A stretch of DNA of 64,000 nt from CAINVV01 sp037140615 (GTDB taxonomy: Bacteria > Bacteroidota > Bacteroidia > Bacteroidales > Prolixibacteraceae). This document shows, piece by piece, positions 44,770-53,094 of this stretch. Position 1 is the stretch's first letter. Every line of letters starts with the position of its first letter. The notes under the pieces are model-generated. The model did not search any database and was not told the origin of the DNA. It worked only from the letters and a program-made list of their open reading frames with translations. The DNA is taken from contig JBAXED010000005.1 of NCBI GenBank assembly GCA_037140615.1, forward strand, positions 8,809-72,808, written 5' to 3'. The translations under genes were made by a program, and so were the position numbers.

Positions 44770-45423
44770 CTAAATCAGCATATTAATCTGATTCTGGCAG
44801 TTGGTTTTAACCGTTTTAGCATTCTCATCGTTGGGGTTTAATTCCAGACTCATATTCATGAATTTCATGGCTTCCTTGAAATCTAATCTTGCCTTATCGT
44901 TCTGATCCTTAAAAGCCTTATCGGAAGCTGCATATTTACCTGCTTTCACTTGTGCAATGGCATTTTTCATGATCTCAAGGGCTTCATGGTAATGCTTATC
45001 CCCTTCAGTGAAATACAATTTGGCCAGAGTTTCTTTCAACGCCTTTGAATTTGGCACCTTCGCTAGTCCATCCTTCAATGTTTTGAGGTAGCCTTCGTTG
45101 TTGTTCTGCGCCTTCATGATACAGGCCCGGTATTGATAAGCCATATCCAGACTATGACCGGCAGCGATTGACATGTCAATGTATTTGAGCGACTTGTTCA
45201 TGTCATTGGCGCGGTAGGCACAGGCTCCCATGGAGAAGATCATGGCCTGATCTGGAGGTTTGTTTCCCCAAACGCTCAATGCTTTTTCGTACTTCGCGAG
45301 TGCTACGGCAAATTGCTGTGCAGCCATTGCCTTGTTACCTTCATCCCTTAGCTTAACAGCGTCCTGAGCTTGCAGGAAGGAGAAGCTGAAACATACAAAC
45401 AAAACTACCGCCAATCTTTTCAT
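44770..45423 (-). CDS. Exported TPR protein
   Basis: 217 residues with a signal peptide (MKRLAVVLFVCFSFSFLQAQ). Three to four TPR-like helical pairs are visible: RDEGNKAMAAQQFAVALAKYEKAL, MGACAYRANDMNKSLKYID, and FTEGDKHYHEALEIMKNAI. The C-terminal DFKEAMKFMNMSLELNPNDENAK is another repeat. It is likely a periplasmic scaffold of unknown partner. A possible promoter lies 46-74 nt upstream: TATTTTTG (45469-45476) with TTTG at 45494-45497, a spacing of 17 nt, shorter than usual. Confidence 0.8.
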   Translation of the reverse strand: MKRLAVVLFVCFSFSFLQAQDAVKLRDEGNKAMAAQQFAVALAKYEKALSVWGNKPPDQAMIFSMGACAYRANDMNKSLKYIDMSIAAGHSLDMAYQYRACIMKAQNNNEGYLKTLKDGLAKVPNSKALKETLAKLYFTEGDKHYHEALEIMKNAIAQVKAGKYAASDKAFKDQNDKARLDFKEAMKFMNMSLELNPNDENAKTVKTNCQNQINMLI

Positions 45424-45511
45424 TTTGTTTTAATTTGGTTATTAACTTCCTCATTTTTATAATGATATCAAAAATACAAGAAAGAGATTCTACCAAAGTT
45501 AATTCAAATAA

Positions 45512-45784
45512 TCATGGATTGAACTGGTCTGTGTGAAAAAATCCCAGAATATTTAAAATAAGGTCGACATAGGTTTGAGCGGCTCCAAAATCGGGATTAA
45601 TCTGCAGGCAATGACGAAAACAATTGAGTGCCGGACCCCAAGCCTGGCGGCTATAATGGATTTCCCCCGCCAGGAAAAAAGCCTCAGCATTCTGCGTTAA
45701 TTCAAGACTTTCCAGAATCTTCAAGGCCTTTTCGGCCTCTCCTGTTTTCCATGCCTCGCGAGCCTTAGAAATTAAATCATTCAT
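45512..45784 (-). CDS. Small TPR-like protein
   Basis: About 90 residues from ATG 45784 (MNDLISKAREAWKTGEAEKAL). The 15 residues upstream in the same frame are translated repeat sequence (array at 45785-45892) and are rejected. Two TPR-type helix pairs are visible: AREAWKTGEAEKALKILESL and FLAGEIHYSRQAWGPALNCFRHCLQINPDFGAAQ. It lies downstream of the RelA/SpoT gene on the same strand but is separated from it by a heptamer array. The function is unknown. Confidence 0.7.
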   Translation of the reverse strand: MNDLISKAREAWKTGEAEKALKILESLELTQNAEAFFLAGEIHYSRQAWGPALNCFRHCLQINPDFGAAQTYVDLILNILGFFHTDQFNP

Positions 45785-45892
<108 letters not shown>

Positions 45893-45896
45893 TTCT

Positions 45897-48092
45897 TCAT
45901 CCATCCGACCGCGTCACCGAATCAACCCCCTTGATATTCTTCAGCTTCTGCATCAAGAAATCCAGGTGATGGGTATCGTTGACAAATACGCGCAATATTC
46001 CTTCGAAGGAGCTGTTTTCGCTGTTGATGGTGATCGACCGCATTTGTACCCCGACCTCCTTGGCAATAATATGGGTCATGTCGTTTACCAAACCCATCCT
46101 GTCAGATCCTGCCACCCTTACCGTTGCCTGGAAAGAATTTCTTTTGCCCGTTGAGCGCCATTTGGCCTTGATAAGCCGATAGGGATACCTGTCGGTCATC
46201 TGTTTGGCATTGGGACAGGTCAACCTGTGAATTTTGATCCCTTCGCGGATGGTTACAAATCCAAATATATCATCGCCAAAAATCGGATTGCAGCATGATG
46301 CCAGTTTGTAAATAACATTTTTCAGGTCATTGTCGATCACCAAAAAATCATCGCCCGAATCGAACGACAGCTCCTTAATTTCTGCGGGGGCCAGGATCTC
46401 AGAAAGACGCTCCTTGGGACTCTCCTCCTCATGAACCGTGATGACCTCTTTGATACCCAGTGGATCGATCTTGCCGATCGAAATCTGATAATAGAGTTCA
46501 GTAGCAAGTTTGAGCTTGTAATGTTTCAGCAGATCACGGATCATCTGATCGTTCAGTTCAATTTTCCAGTTTTTAAATTTTCGGCGCAGAATCTCCTTGC
46601 CATTTTCAGATTCACGTTTCTGCTCTTCGTTCAAACTGGCCTTGATCCGGGATTTGGCTTTTGAGGTGATCACAAAATCGAGCCAGTCGAGCTTTGGCTT
46701 CTGGTTATTGGAAGTTTCGACGGTAGGCTGGTCGCCGTTCTTTAACTGATATTTCAGTGTTACCAGTTTTCCGTTGACCTTTCCTCCCACGCAATGGTCG
46801 CCAATGTGAGAGTGTATTTCGTAGGCAAAGTCCAGCAATGTGGCACCTGCCCGCAATTTGATCAGGTCTCCTTTCGGTGTGAAGACAAATATCTCATCAT
46901 CATAAATATTGACTTTGAAATCTTCGATGAAATCTGCCGGACTCAGCAGCGGATTTTCAAGGATCTCACGGATGTTTTTCAGCCATTCGTCAAGTTCCTT
47001 TCCACCGGCTTTTCCTTCCTTGTAGCGCCAATGAGAGGCCAGTCCGTTTTCGGCTACATCATCCATCCTCCGTGTACGAATCTGAACTTCCACCCATTTC
47101 TTGTCAGGACCAAGCACTGTAGTATGCAGCGATTCATAGCCGTTCGATTTTGGGAAAGTGATCCAGTCTCTGAGTCGTTCGGGATTCGAAAGATATTCTT
47201 CCGTGACTACGGAGAATACTTGCCAGCACTCGGCCTTCTCGTTTTCGGGCTTTGAATTCAATATGACGCGAATGGCAAAAAGATCGTACACTTCATGAAA
47301 ATCGACCTCCTGCTTTTTCATCTTGCTCCAGATGGAAAAAATCGATTTGGTACGGGCTTTCATTTCAAAATCAAAACCCCTGCTTTTCAGCTTTTTCTCG
47401 ATAGGCTTGACAAATGCAGAAACGAAATTGGCTCTTTCAACGGTCGTCTCCTGCAGTTTCTCGACGATGTGCCGGTATTCTTCAGGATGCAGGTATTTCA
47501 ACGAGAGATCCTGCAGTTCCGAGTTTATCTTGTACAATCCCAAACGGTGTGCCAGCGGCGCATACAGATGCCACGAATCGATGGATATGCGCTGTTGAAG
47601 CGGAGCCGGCAGATTGTCCAGTGTACGCATATCCTGCAGCTGATCCGCTATTTTGATCAGGATCACACGCACATCGCCAGAGAGCGCCATCATCAACCGC
47701 CTGAAATTCTCACTGTGAATGGCAATATTTTCGGTATTCAGGGAGTTGATTTTGATGATACCTTCCAAAATCTCCGCCACTCCGGCCCTGTACTTCTTTT
47801 TAATTTCGGAGGCAGTAAACAAATTTTCAGGTTTCTCAAAAACATTGTGCAACAAGCAGGCGGCCAATGAGTCTGACGAAAGGCCAAGTTCCAGTACGGC
47901 AATTCTGCCAACAGAGATTGAATGCTGAAGGATGTACTCTCCATTTTCCCATTTGGATTCTCCCAAAGCCAAAATAGCATGATCCATGGCATTTTGCACC
48001 ATGGGGAGATCGGCCTCAGGAATCTGAATCCTGCAGTCGTTCATCAGAGTCTTGAAACTCCCCAAAATTGTATCGATACCTGAAGATTCCAT
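45897..48092 (-). CDS. Long RelA/SpoT homologue with degenerate hydrolase motif
   Basis: 731 residues with full RSH layout: an HD-type domain (about 30-190), a synthetase domain (about 240-360, with VYDLFAIRVIL, GYESLHTTVLGP and VEVQIRTRRMDDVAENG), TGS (DEIFVFTPKGDLIKL), a helical/zinc-finger part (KLASCCNPIFGDDIFG) and C-terminal ACT. In the hydrolase domain the HD pair is His82-Asn83 (LLHNVFE), so the metal-binding aspartate is lost, while the later IADQLQDMRTL aspartate is kept. The likely role is therefore (p)ppGpp synthesis with weak or no hydrolysis. A second, hydrolase-competent RSH would then be needed elsewhere in the genome. Confidence 0.92.
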   Translation of the reverse strand: MESSGIDTILGSFKTLMNDCRIQIPEADLPMVQNAMDHAILALGESKWENGEYILQHSISVGRIAVLELGLSSDSLAACLLHNVFEKPENLFTASEIKKKYRAGVAEILEGIIKINSLNTENIAIHSENFRRLMMALSGDVRVILIKIADQLQDMRTLDNLPAPLQQRISIDSWHLYAPLAHRLGLYKINSELQDLSLKYLHPEEYRHIVEKLQETTVERANFVSAFVKPIEKKLKSRGFDFEMKARTKSIFSIWSKMKKQEVDFHEVYDLFAIRVILNSKPENEKAECWQVFSVVTEEYLSNPERLRDWITFPKSNGYESLHTTVLGPDKKWVEVQIRTRRMDDVAENGLASHWRYKEGKAGGKELDEWLKNIREILENPLLSPADFIEDFKVNIYDDEIFVFTPKGDLIKLRAGATLLDFAYEIHSHIGDHCVGGKVNGKLVTLKYQLKNGDQPTVETSNNQKPKLDWLDFVITSKAKSRIKASLNEEQKRESENGKEILRRKFKNWKIELNDQMIRDLLKHYKLKLATELYYQISIGKIDPLGIKEVITVHEEESPKERLSEILAPAEIKELSFDSGDDFLVIDNDLKNVIYKLASCCNPIFGDDIFGFVTIREGIKIHRLTCPNAKQMTDRYPYRLIKAKWRSTGKRNSFQATVRVAGSDRMGLVNDMTHIIAKEVGVQMRSITINSENSSFEGILRVFVNDTHHLDFLMQKLKNIKGVDSVTRSDG

Positions 48093-48106
48093 ATCAAAGA
48101 ATTAAT

Positions 48107-48781
48107 CTAGCTCAAAAGTTCTATTTCCCCGAAAAAAAAGGGAAGGTGAAAATCAGGCTCCGTTGATAAAATGCTGGACCATGAAAGATAATGAGGTTTT
48201 CTTGTCAAGTCTCCACATTTATAAAAATTTGCTCTGAAAACTTTTCCCGGCATTAATCCAATAAGATCCAATGGAATAGCCACCAATAGTTCCCAGTCAA
48301 AAGGATCCCTTTCTACCGGCATTTTCTGCTTTTTTATACCGGGGAATCGCAATATTTGTTTCAGCTGATCCTGTCTAAGACTTTCTCTGTTCGATTTGGT
48401 TCCTGAAGCAGAAAGACAGATGCCCAGAGAATTGAATTCAAAGTTTTGATAGACAATATCCGTTTGATTTTCAGCATTTATATCGATATCCCTGCTTACG
48501 AAGAACTCTACACATGAATCTTGCCAGACCGGTTGCTGATCGACCGTAGATATCGCTCTGAAATAGTCCCCTTTTACCTCATACAGAAGCCACAAATATA
48601 CTTTTGAATATCCGGCATGGATTTGAACTTTAGGTTGGAAAGGATATTCCTGCCAGTTCACTTTGTCGATGGTCGCCGAGGCACCTGACCTTTTTAATTC
48701 ACCTGCTATATCCTGGTAATCTGACAGTAAAGGTTCTCCCAAATAAGGAATTAGCATTTTTTGCCTGGTAAAACTGTTCAT
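48107..48781 (-). CDS. CBM9-like carbohydrate-binding domain protein
   Basis: 224 residues without a signal peptide. The pattern is that of the carbohydrate-binding family 9-like domain: YLWLLYEVKGDYFRAI, PVWQDSCVEFFVS, YQNFEFNSLGICLSASG, WELLVAIPLDLIGLMPGKVFRANFYKCGD and YLSWSSILSTEPDFHLPFFFGEIEL. Stand-alone members are common in Bacteroidota. The ligand is unknown and the lack of an export signal is odd. It lies 14 nt upstream of the RelA/SpoT gene on the same strand, so the two may share a transcript. Confidence 0.82.
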   Translation of the reverse strand: MNSFTRQKMLIPYLGEPLLSDYQDIAGELKRSGASATIDKVNWQEYPFQPKVQIHAGYSKVYLWLLYEVKGDYFRAISTVDQQPVWQDSCVEFFVSRDIDINAENQTDIVYQNFEFNSLGICLSASGTKSNRESLRQDQLKQILRFPGIKKQKMPVERDPFDWELLVAIPLDLIGLMPGKVFRANFYKCGDLTRKPHYLSWSSILSTEPDFHLPFFFGEIELLS

Positions 48782-48872
48782 ATCCGGCTTTTGAAATAAT
48801 GTGAGAGTAATATTAATTCAAAAAGGCATCAAAAAAAAATGCTATTTTTAGATAGAATTTACGCTATTCTTT

Positions 48873-49523
48873 ATGGTTCGCAAATGGGCAATCCGTTTTT
48901 CGATAGTACTGGCCTTCCTGGGGCTGGCGTTCTTTATATTCGTATTGTGGATCAATCTGGAAGTCACTAAAATTGGCAAGCAATATTCCTATGATTCAGT
49001 CAATGCCATTCCTCACAACCACTGCGCCGTGGTGCTTGGAACCAACAAATATATCTCTACCGGAAAGATAAACCTCTATTATACCTATCGAATTCAGTCG
49101 GCCGTTCTTCTGTACAAAAGCAAAAAAATCGATTACATTATTGTCAGCGGTGACAACAAATACAGGAGCTACAATGAACCGGTTTCCATGTTCAATGACC
49201 TGATCGAGGCTGGAATTCCGAAAGACCATATCGTTCTGGATTATGCCGGATTCCGCACCCTCGACTCTGTTGTTCGTTGCTTCATGGTTTTTGGCCAGCA
49301 TCAGTTTACCATCATATCGCAGCCTTTTCACAACCACAGGGCTGTTTTTCTAGGAAGAAAAAGAGGTTTAGAAGTGATCGCCTACAATGCCACAGATTTG
49401 AATGGAAGACCCTCCATCAAGGTGATTCTGAGAGAAATCGGGGCTCGGGTATTGCTGGCGTATGACTTGCTATCCGGCACACAACCACATTTTCTGGGTG
49501 AACAGGTCAAGGTCCCGGACTAA
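48873..49523 (+). CDS. SanA/YdcF-like DUF218 membrane protein
   Basis: 216 residues. One N-terminal membrane helix (FSIVLAFLGLAFFIFVLWI) is followed by a DUF218 domain: CAVVLGTNKY, YTYRIQSAVLLYKSKKIDYIIVSGDN, DLIEAGIPKDHIVLDYAGFRTLDSV and TIISQPFHNHRAVFLGRKRG. The pattern is closest to SanA, an envelope-barrier protein of enterobacteria affecting vancomycin resistance. The molecular activity is not established. Transcription is divergent from the CBM9 gene. Confidence 0.87.
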   Translation: MVRKWAIRFSIVLAFLGLAFFIFVLWINLEVTKIGKQYSYDSVNAIPHNHCAVVLGTNKYISTGKINLYYTYRIQSAVLLYKSKKIDYIIVSGDNKYRSYNEPVSMFNDLIEAGIPKDHIVLDYAGFRTLDSVVRCFMVFGQHQFTIISQPFHNHRAVFLGRKRGLEVIAYNATDLNGRPSIKVILREIGARVLLAYDLLSGTQPHFLGEQVKVPD

Positions 49524-49697
49524 AATAATGTGGAAATGGGAAAATATGGAAATGTGGAAATGTGGAAATGTGGAAATGTGAAAATTGGGGTAGAGCAGAT
49601 GCAAGCCATAAGTGTATAATTTAGTGAAAAATTGGTAAATAAATGCCTTAGCGTTCTTCATTTTCATATTTTCACATTTCCCAATTTACACATTTCA
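49524..49697. repeat. Inverted TGGAAATG / ACATTTCC word arms
   Basis: The purine arm (49527-49586, five TGGAAATG 8-mers) follows the SanA-like stop directly. The pyrimidine arm (49659-49697, TTTTCACATTTCCCAATTT) leads to the ThrE start. The loop between them is AT-rich with no gene. Confidence 0.85.
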
Positions 49698-49705
49698 GAG
49701 TTGTT

Positions 49706-50473
49706 ATGAATGATTCTTATAAAAATATCAAGGAAGCAGAAGCAATGTTGCTCAATGTCGGGACTTTGCTAATGAGTTCGGGTGCCAGTACCGGAAGAGT
49801 CAGAACTACCGTGAACAGGATAGCCGATGCCCTGGGTTACAACATTGAACTGCTGATTACAAACCGTTCGCTGATGCTCAAGGTCGTGGACGAAGCGTCC
49901 GATTATTTTACCGCGAGTTTGAAGCGTACCTCCCCACATGGTGTCAACTTCAGGATAGTCTCCGGAATCAGCAGAATGAGCTGGAAAGTTATTGAGGAGA
50001 ACTGGACTGTCTCACAAATAAATGCCGAGATAGACCGTCTCATAGCATTGCCGCATTATCCCAGGTTGATAATTTTATCCTCAGTTGCACTTGCAGGCAG
50101 CTCATTTTGCGCCCTCTTCGGAGGCAAAGGGATAGAACTTGTTGTCGCCTTCGTAGCCACCTTTTTTGGCTTATTTGTTCGGCAAGAAGCCTTGAAGATT
50201 CGCTTCAATCCTTATGTGGCGATATTTTTTGCCTCATTTTCTGCGTCCATATTGTCAGGTTTGTCAGTAAAAATCGGATTGGGCAATTCGCCTGATCTCG
50301 CTTTTGCCACATCTGTTCTATTTCTCGTGCCTGGCGTTCCATTGATCAATTCATTCACTGATATGATCGACGGGAACATCCTGAATGGCATCGTCCGGGG
50401 AATTCATGGACTGATTATCGCCTTTGCAATTGCCCTGGGATTGCTCTGCGCCAAATACCTCCTTAACATTTGA
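49706..50473 (+). CDS. Threonine/serine exporter ThrE, N-terminal half (DUF1212)
   Basis: 255 residues. A soluble N-terminal domain (EAEAMLLNVGTLLMSSGASTGRVRTTVNRIADALG, the ThrE signature) is followed by about five membrane helices from residue 115, with FLVPGVPLINSFTDMIDG. In many Bacteroidota the exporter is split into two proteins, this part and the next gene, which together equal one full ThrE. It would export threonine or serine from the cytoplasm. The downstream half starts 5 nt after the stop. Confidence 0.87.
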   Translation: MNDSYKNIKEAEAMLLNVGTLLMSSGASTGRVRTTVNRIADALGYNIELLITNRSLMLKVVDEASDYFTASLKRTSPHGVNFRIVSGISRMSWKVIEENWTVSQINAEIDRLIALPHYPRLIILSSVALAGSSFCALFGGKGIELVVAFVATFFGLFVRQEALKIRFNPYVAIFFASFSASILSGLSVKIGLGNSPDLAFATSVLFLVPGVPLINSFTDMIDGNILNGIVRGIHGLIIAFAIALGLLCAKYLLNI

Positions 50474-50478
50474 AGCCG

Positions 50479-50976
50479 ATGGATTATATCAATATATTGG
50501 AAAAAGGTTTCTGGGCAGGATTGGCAGCCCTCGGTTTTGCCATACTCTTCAATGTTCCGCAAAGAACACTTTTCGTCATCTGGGCGATGGGAGCCTTGGG
50601 AGGACTCACAAAATTTCTTCTTCTGGGCGCCGGGGTTAACGTCGTCCTCGCTTCACTTGCCGGGGCATCCCTCATCGGAGTGCTCAGCGTCTATGCGGCC
50701 CACAACAAACATGCACCTCCGCTGGTATTTTCCATACCCTCTGTCATACCGATGGTCCCGGGTGCTTTTGCCTATCGGATGATGCTCGGATGCATGGATT
50801 TGGCCGGATCAGGCATCAATTCGGAAACTTACCTTAAAACTCTCGCTGAAACCACCAACAACGGACTGAAAGCCATTTTTATATTGGTTGCTTTGTCAGC
50901 AGGTGTTGCCATTCCGATGCTGGTGACCAGGAAGGATACTTTTAAGAGGATTAAGAGCAGCGAGGAAGTGGAGTAA
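50479..50976 (+). CDS. Threonine/serine exporter, C-terminal half (DUF3815)
   Basis: 165 residues from the ATG at 50479 (MDYINILEKGFWAG). A TTG at 50470 in frame would overlap the upstream gene by 4 nt. Four to five membrane helices carry the DUF3815 pattern: GLAALGFAILFNVPQRTLFV, GALGGLTKFLLLG, ASLIGVLSVYAA and FSIPSVIPMVPGAFAYRMMLG. It is co-transcribed with the N-terminal half. The gene ends at a repeat hairpin. Confidence 0.87.
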   Translation: MDYINILEKGFWAGLAALGFAILFNVPQRTLFVIWAMGALGGLTKFLLLGAGVNVVLASLAGASLIGVLSVYAAHNKHAPPLVFSIPSVIPMVPGAFAYRMMLGCMDLAGSGINSETYLKTLAETTNNGLKAIFILVALSAGVAIPMLVTRKDTFKRIKSSEEVE

Positions 50977-50977
50977 A

Positions 50978-51123
50978 AGAGACATGAGAGATAAGACATG
51001 AGACATGAGAGTTAAGAAGTCAAATTAAAATATTGGAGATTTCTCTTGTCTTAATTCTTATATCTCATGTCTCATGTCTTATCTCTCATGTCTCATGTCT
51101 CATGTCTTATCTCTCATGTCTCT
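50978..51123. repeat. Perfect 32-bp inverted repeat built of CATGTCT words
   Basis: 50978-51009 is an exact reverse complement of 51092-51123. Inside, the right half repeats CTCATGTCTCATGTCTTATCT (51064-51084 and 51092-51112). It begins one base after the ThrE stop and runs into the convergent ATP-grasp gene, coding its last four residues (RHER) and its stop codon. It could serve as a bidirectional terminator, though it lacks a T-tract. Confidence 0.92.
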
Positions 51124-52339
51124 TCACTTCGATGTATGCTCCGAATTGATGCGTTGACAATGGAGGTGTCAGTGGAAGGAAACCACTGACTATTTTATTG
51201 TCCATCATTATCAGTAGTTTTTCGGCTTCCTGTTTTTGGCAGAACGCCTGAAAGTTGGTTGTTTGAGAGTAGTGGATCTGCAAAAACCCCAGTGATCCGT
51301 CAGCCAGATGCTCCCTAAGCTTCAAGGCAATGGCCCCCATCGTGAACCTTCCGTTTATTTCCACCAATGGATGAAATTTTAATTCGCCGGTTGCAGATTT
51401 GTAGATCAGTGCATCCACGCCAATCCAGCCTTCATAATCCACTGCATAATCACTTTCAGACAACGCTTTCTGCAAAAGTGCAATCACCTCAGCGTTGTGT
51501 TCATCCAGAAATCGGTCGACTTCCACGGATGTATTTATATTGTCAGTCAGCAAATTACGCAGATACCTCCCCTTGTTATCTGTTTCAAAAAAAGTTCGTC
51601 CTTTGTAAGTGATCCGGCCAGCCAGCGAATGGAATTGATAGGAAATATCCAATATTTTATCGTGCCAGGGTTCAACCGTCACAAATCCCTGCTGTTGGAG
51701 CATGCCACTAAATACCTCGTCGTTCTTTTTTTTCGTATCCGGGTTAGGGAACACCAGCAGTCCGCGACCCGAGGAACTCCATGGTGTCTTAACCACCGCT
51801 TTTGGGGTGCGATCGAGCACTTGGTAAATCTGGTCTGTCGATAGGCAGGCCACCGGCACATCTGAAGGTTTAGTTAACCAAGGAAATGCGGCCCTTTTCA
51901 CGATCTTTTCCAATAATTCGTTTCCGGTTCGACGGCTGTAAAGATTCTTGTGACTTTCTTTCCAGGATGCCACTGGAGATGTAATAAAATCATCCCCACA
52001 GCATGGCAATACCTCCTTAAACAACTGATAAACAGCAGGACTCCATCCCCATGGAAAAAGACGACCTTTGGATTTTGACACCCATGCAGGATCAGACAAT
52101 GCCCGATCAATGTTAAGTATGGGTGGCAAGTGAAATCCTAACCCTTTCAATCTGGAATTAAACTCCTCATCCACAGCCCCCTGAATCAAAACCTGATCAC
52201 ATTCGCTCGCCAGCCAGGCAGACAAGTAGCCAAGGTCTGACTCGAACTTCCGCAGCCTGGCTGGCGCGGTATAGTAAGGAGATCCATTGGCAATTGCCGG
52301 CTCGCAGGTGGGGTTGAAGATGTATATGTTGGGAAACAT
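51107..52339 (-). CDS. ATP-grasp-like protein of unknown function
   Basis: 410 residues, cytoplasmic. It starts MFPNIYIFNPTCEPAIANG, a motif I associate with an uncharacterised Bacteroidales family. An ATP-grasp-like core can be argued from AVVKTPWSSSGRGLLVF (glycine-rich loop after a lysine strand), VTVEPWHDKILDISYQF and GWIGVDALIYKSATGELKFHPLVEINGRFTMG (a metal-ligand type ending ExNGR). Such enzymes join an acid to an amine or thiol using ATP. No substrate or partner is visible nearby. The last residues come from the CATGTCT array, so the natural C-terminus may have been replaced. Confidence 0.7.
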   Translation of the reverse strand: MFPNIYIFNPTCEPAIANGSPYYTAPARLRKFESDLGYLSAWLASECDQVLIQGAVDEEFNSRLKGLGFHLPPILNIDRALSDPAWVSKSKGRLFPWGWSPAVYQLFKEVLPCCGDDFITSPVASWKESHKNLYSRRTGNELLEKIVKRAAFPWLTKPSDVPVACLSTDQIYQVLDRTPKAVVKTPWSSSGRGLLVFPNPDTKKKNDEVFSGMLQQQGFVTVEPWHDKILDISYQFHSLAGRITYKGRTFFETDNKGRYLRNLLTDNINTSVEVDRFLDEHNAEVIALLQKALSESDYAVDYEGWIGVDALIYKSATGELKFHPLVEINGRFTMGAIALKLREHLADGSLGFLQIHYSQTTNFQAFCQKQEAEKLLIMMDNKIVSGFLPLTPPLSTHQFGAYIEVKRHER

Positions 52340-52343
52340 TTTG

Positions 52344-52545
52344 GAATCTGAAAATATTAAAATGTGAAAATTGGGAAATGTGAAAATGTGATAATTAAAA
52401 GAGATTGGTTCTGAATGATGATGAAATTCAATTTACAAATAAAGATAATTCCTTTTTCATATTTCCACATTTGCACATTTCCCAATTTTTTCAATTTTTC
52501 ATATTTACCAATTTTCACATTTTCACATTTCCCAATTATTCTTAC
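52344..52545. repeat. Inverted TTTTCACATTTCCC word arms between divergent genes
   Basis: The arm at 52344-52392 abuts the ATP-grasp start. The arm at 52457-52545 (longer, two blocks) leads to the gene at 52582. A stretch of about 23 nt (AATTGGGAAATGTG and onward, from 52369) recurs exactly as its reverse complement near 52515-52538. In both directions the pyrimidine strand is the sense strand before the start codon. Confidence 0.88.
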
Positions 52546-52581
52546 TAATTTCGCCTCTATCAGAATTTAACCCATCCACTC

Positions 52582-53094
52582 ATGAAAACCCCCAAATTCC
52601 TTATCTGCACTGATCCGCTCAATGAAGAGTCGGCCGAGATGATCCTTCACTCGCAACGTCCGAGATTTCTTGCACAGGTGAATCCTATTCCTTTCACTGA
52701 AATCGAAAATAGACCTGAGTCGCAATTTGCAGATGCGCTGTATGTCAATGCAGATGGCGTTATGGAGATTTACCGGATTGCTGTGACGGATATTTACGAC
52801 CGCACGGAAGCAGAAGATCTTCAGGATGAGATTTTCCCGGCTACGGACTACTTTTGCAAATACCTTCAGATGATGGAAAAGGAGGAAGGCTTGACACCCG
52901 GCTTTCCTGTGAAGGATTTCAATCCCGAATTACCCGGATTAAAAATCCTGCATGCACCTGATTTGTGGACAGTCGTGTACAATGGAATGGTCGCCGAATT
53001 CGGAACAGAGGAAGAAATGGATGATTTTTTGGAATCCGATCTGAACATCGAAACCGAATTACTCGACAAAGGTGTGATCAACGAATTTGATTAA
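52582..53094 (+). CDS. Conserved hypothetical acidic protein
   Basis: 170 residues, acidic, with no signal or membrane segment. It begins MKTPKFLICTDPLNEE and ends with EEEMDDFLESDLNIETELLDKGVINEFD. A beta strand FLAQVNPIPF and a YVNADGVMEIYRIAVTDIYD segment suggest an alpha/beta fold. I recognise no named family. The 3' end overlaps the convergent EamA gene by 17 nt. Confidence 0.7.
   Translation: MKTPKFLICTDPLNEESAEMILHSQRPRFLAQVNPIPFTEIENRPESQFADALYVNADGVMEIYRIAVTDIYDRTEAEDLQDEIFPATDYFCKYLQMMEKEEGLTPGFPVKDFNPELPGLKILHAPDLWTVVYNGMVAEFGTEEEMDDFLESDLNIETELLDKGVINEFD

Noticed and set aside
47295..47870. 191-residue frame opposite the RelA/SpoT gene
   Set aside because: It is antisense to the HD/synthetase region and has no domain.
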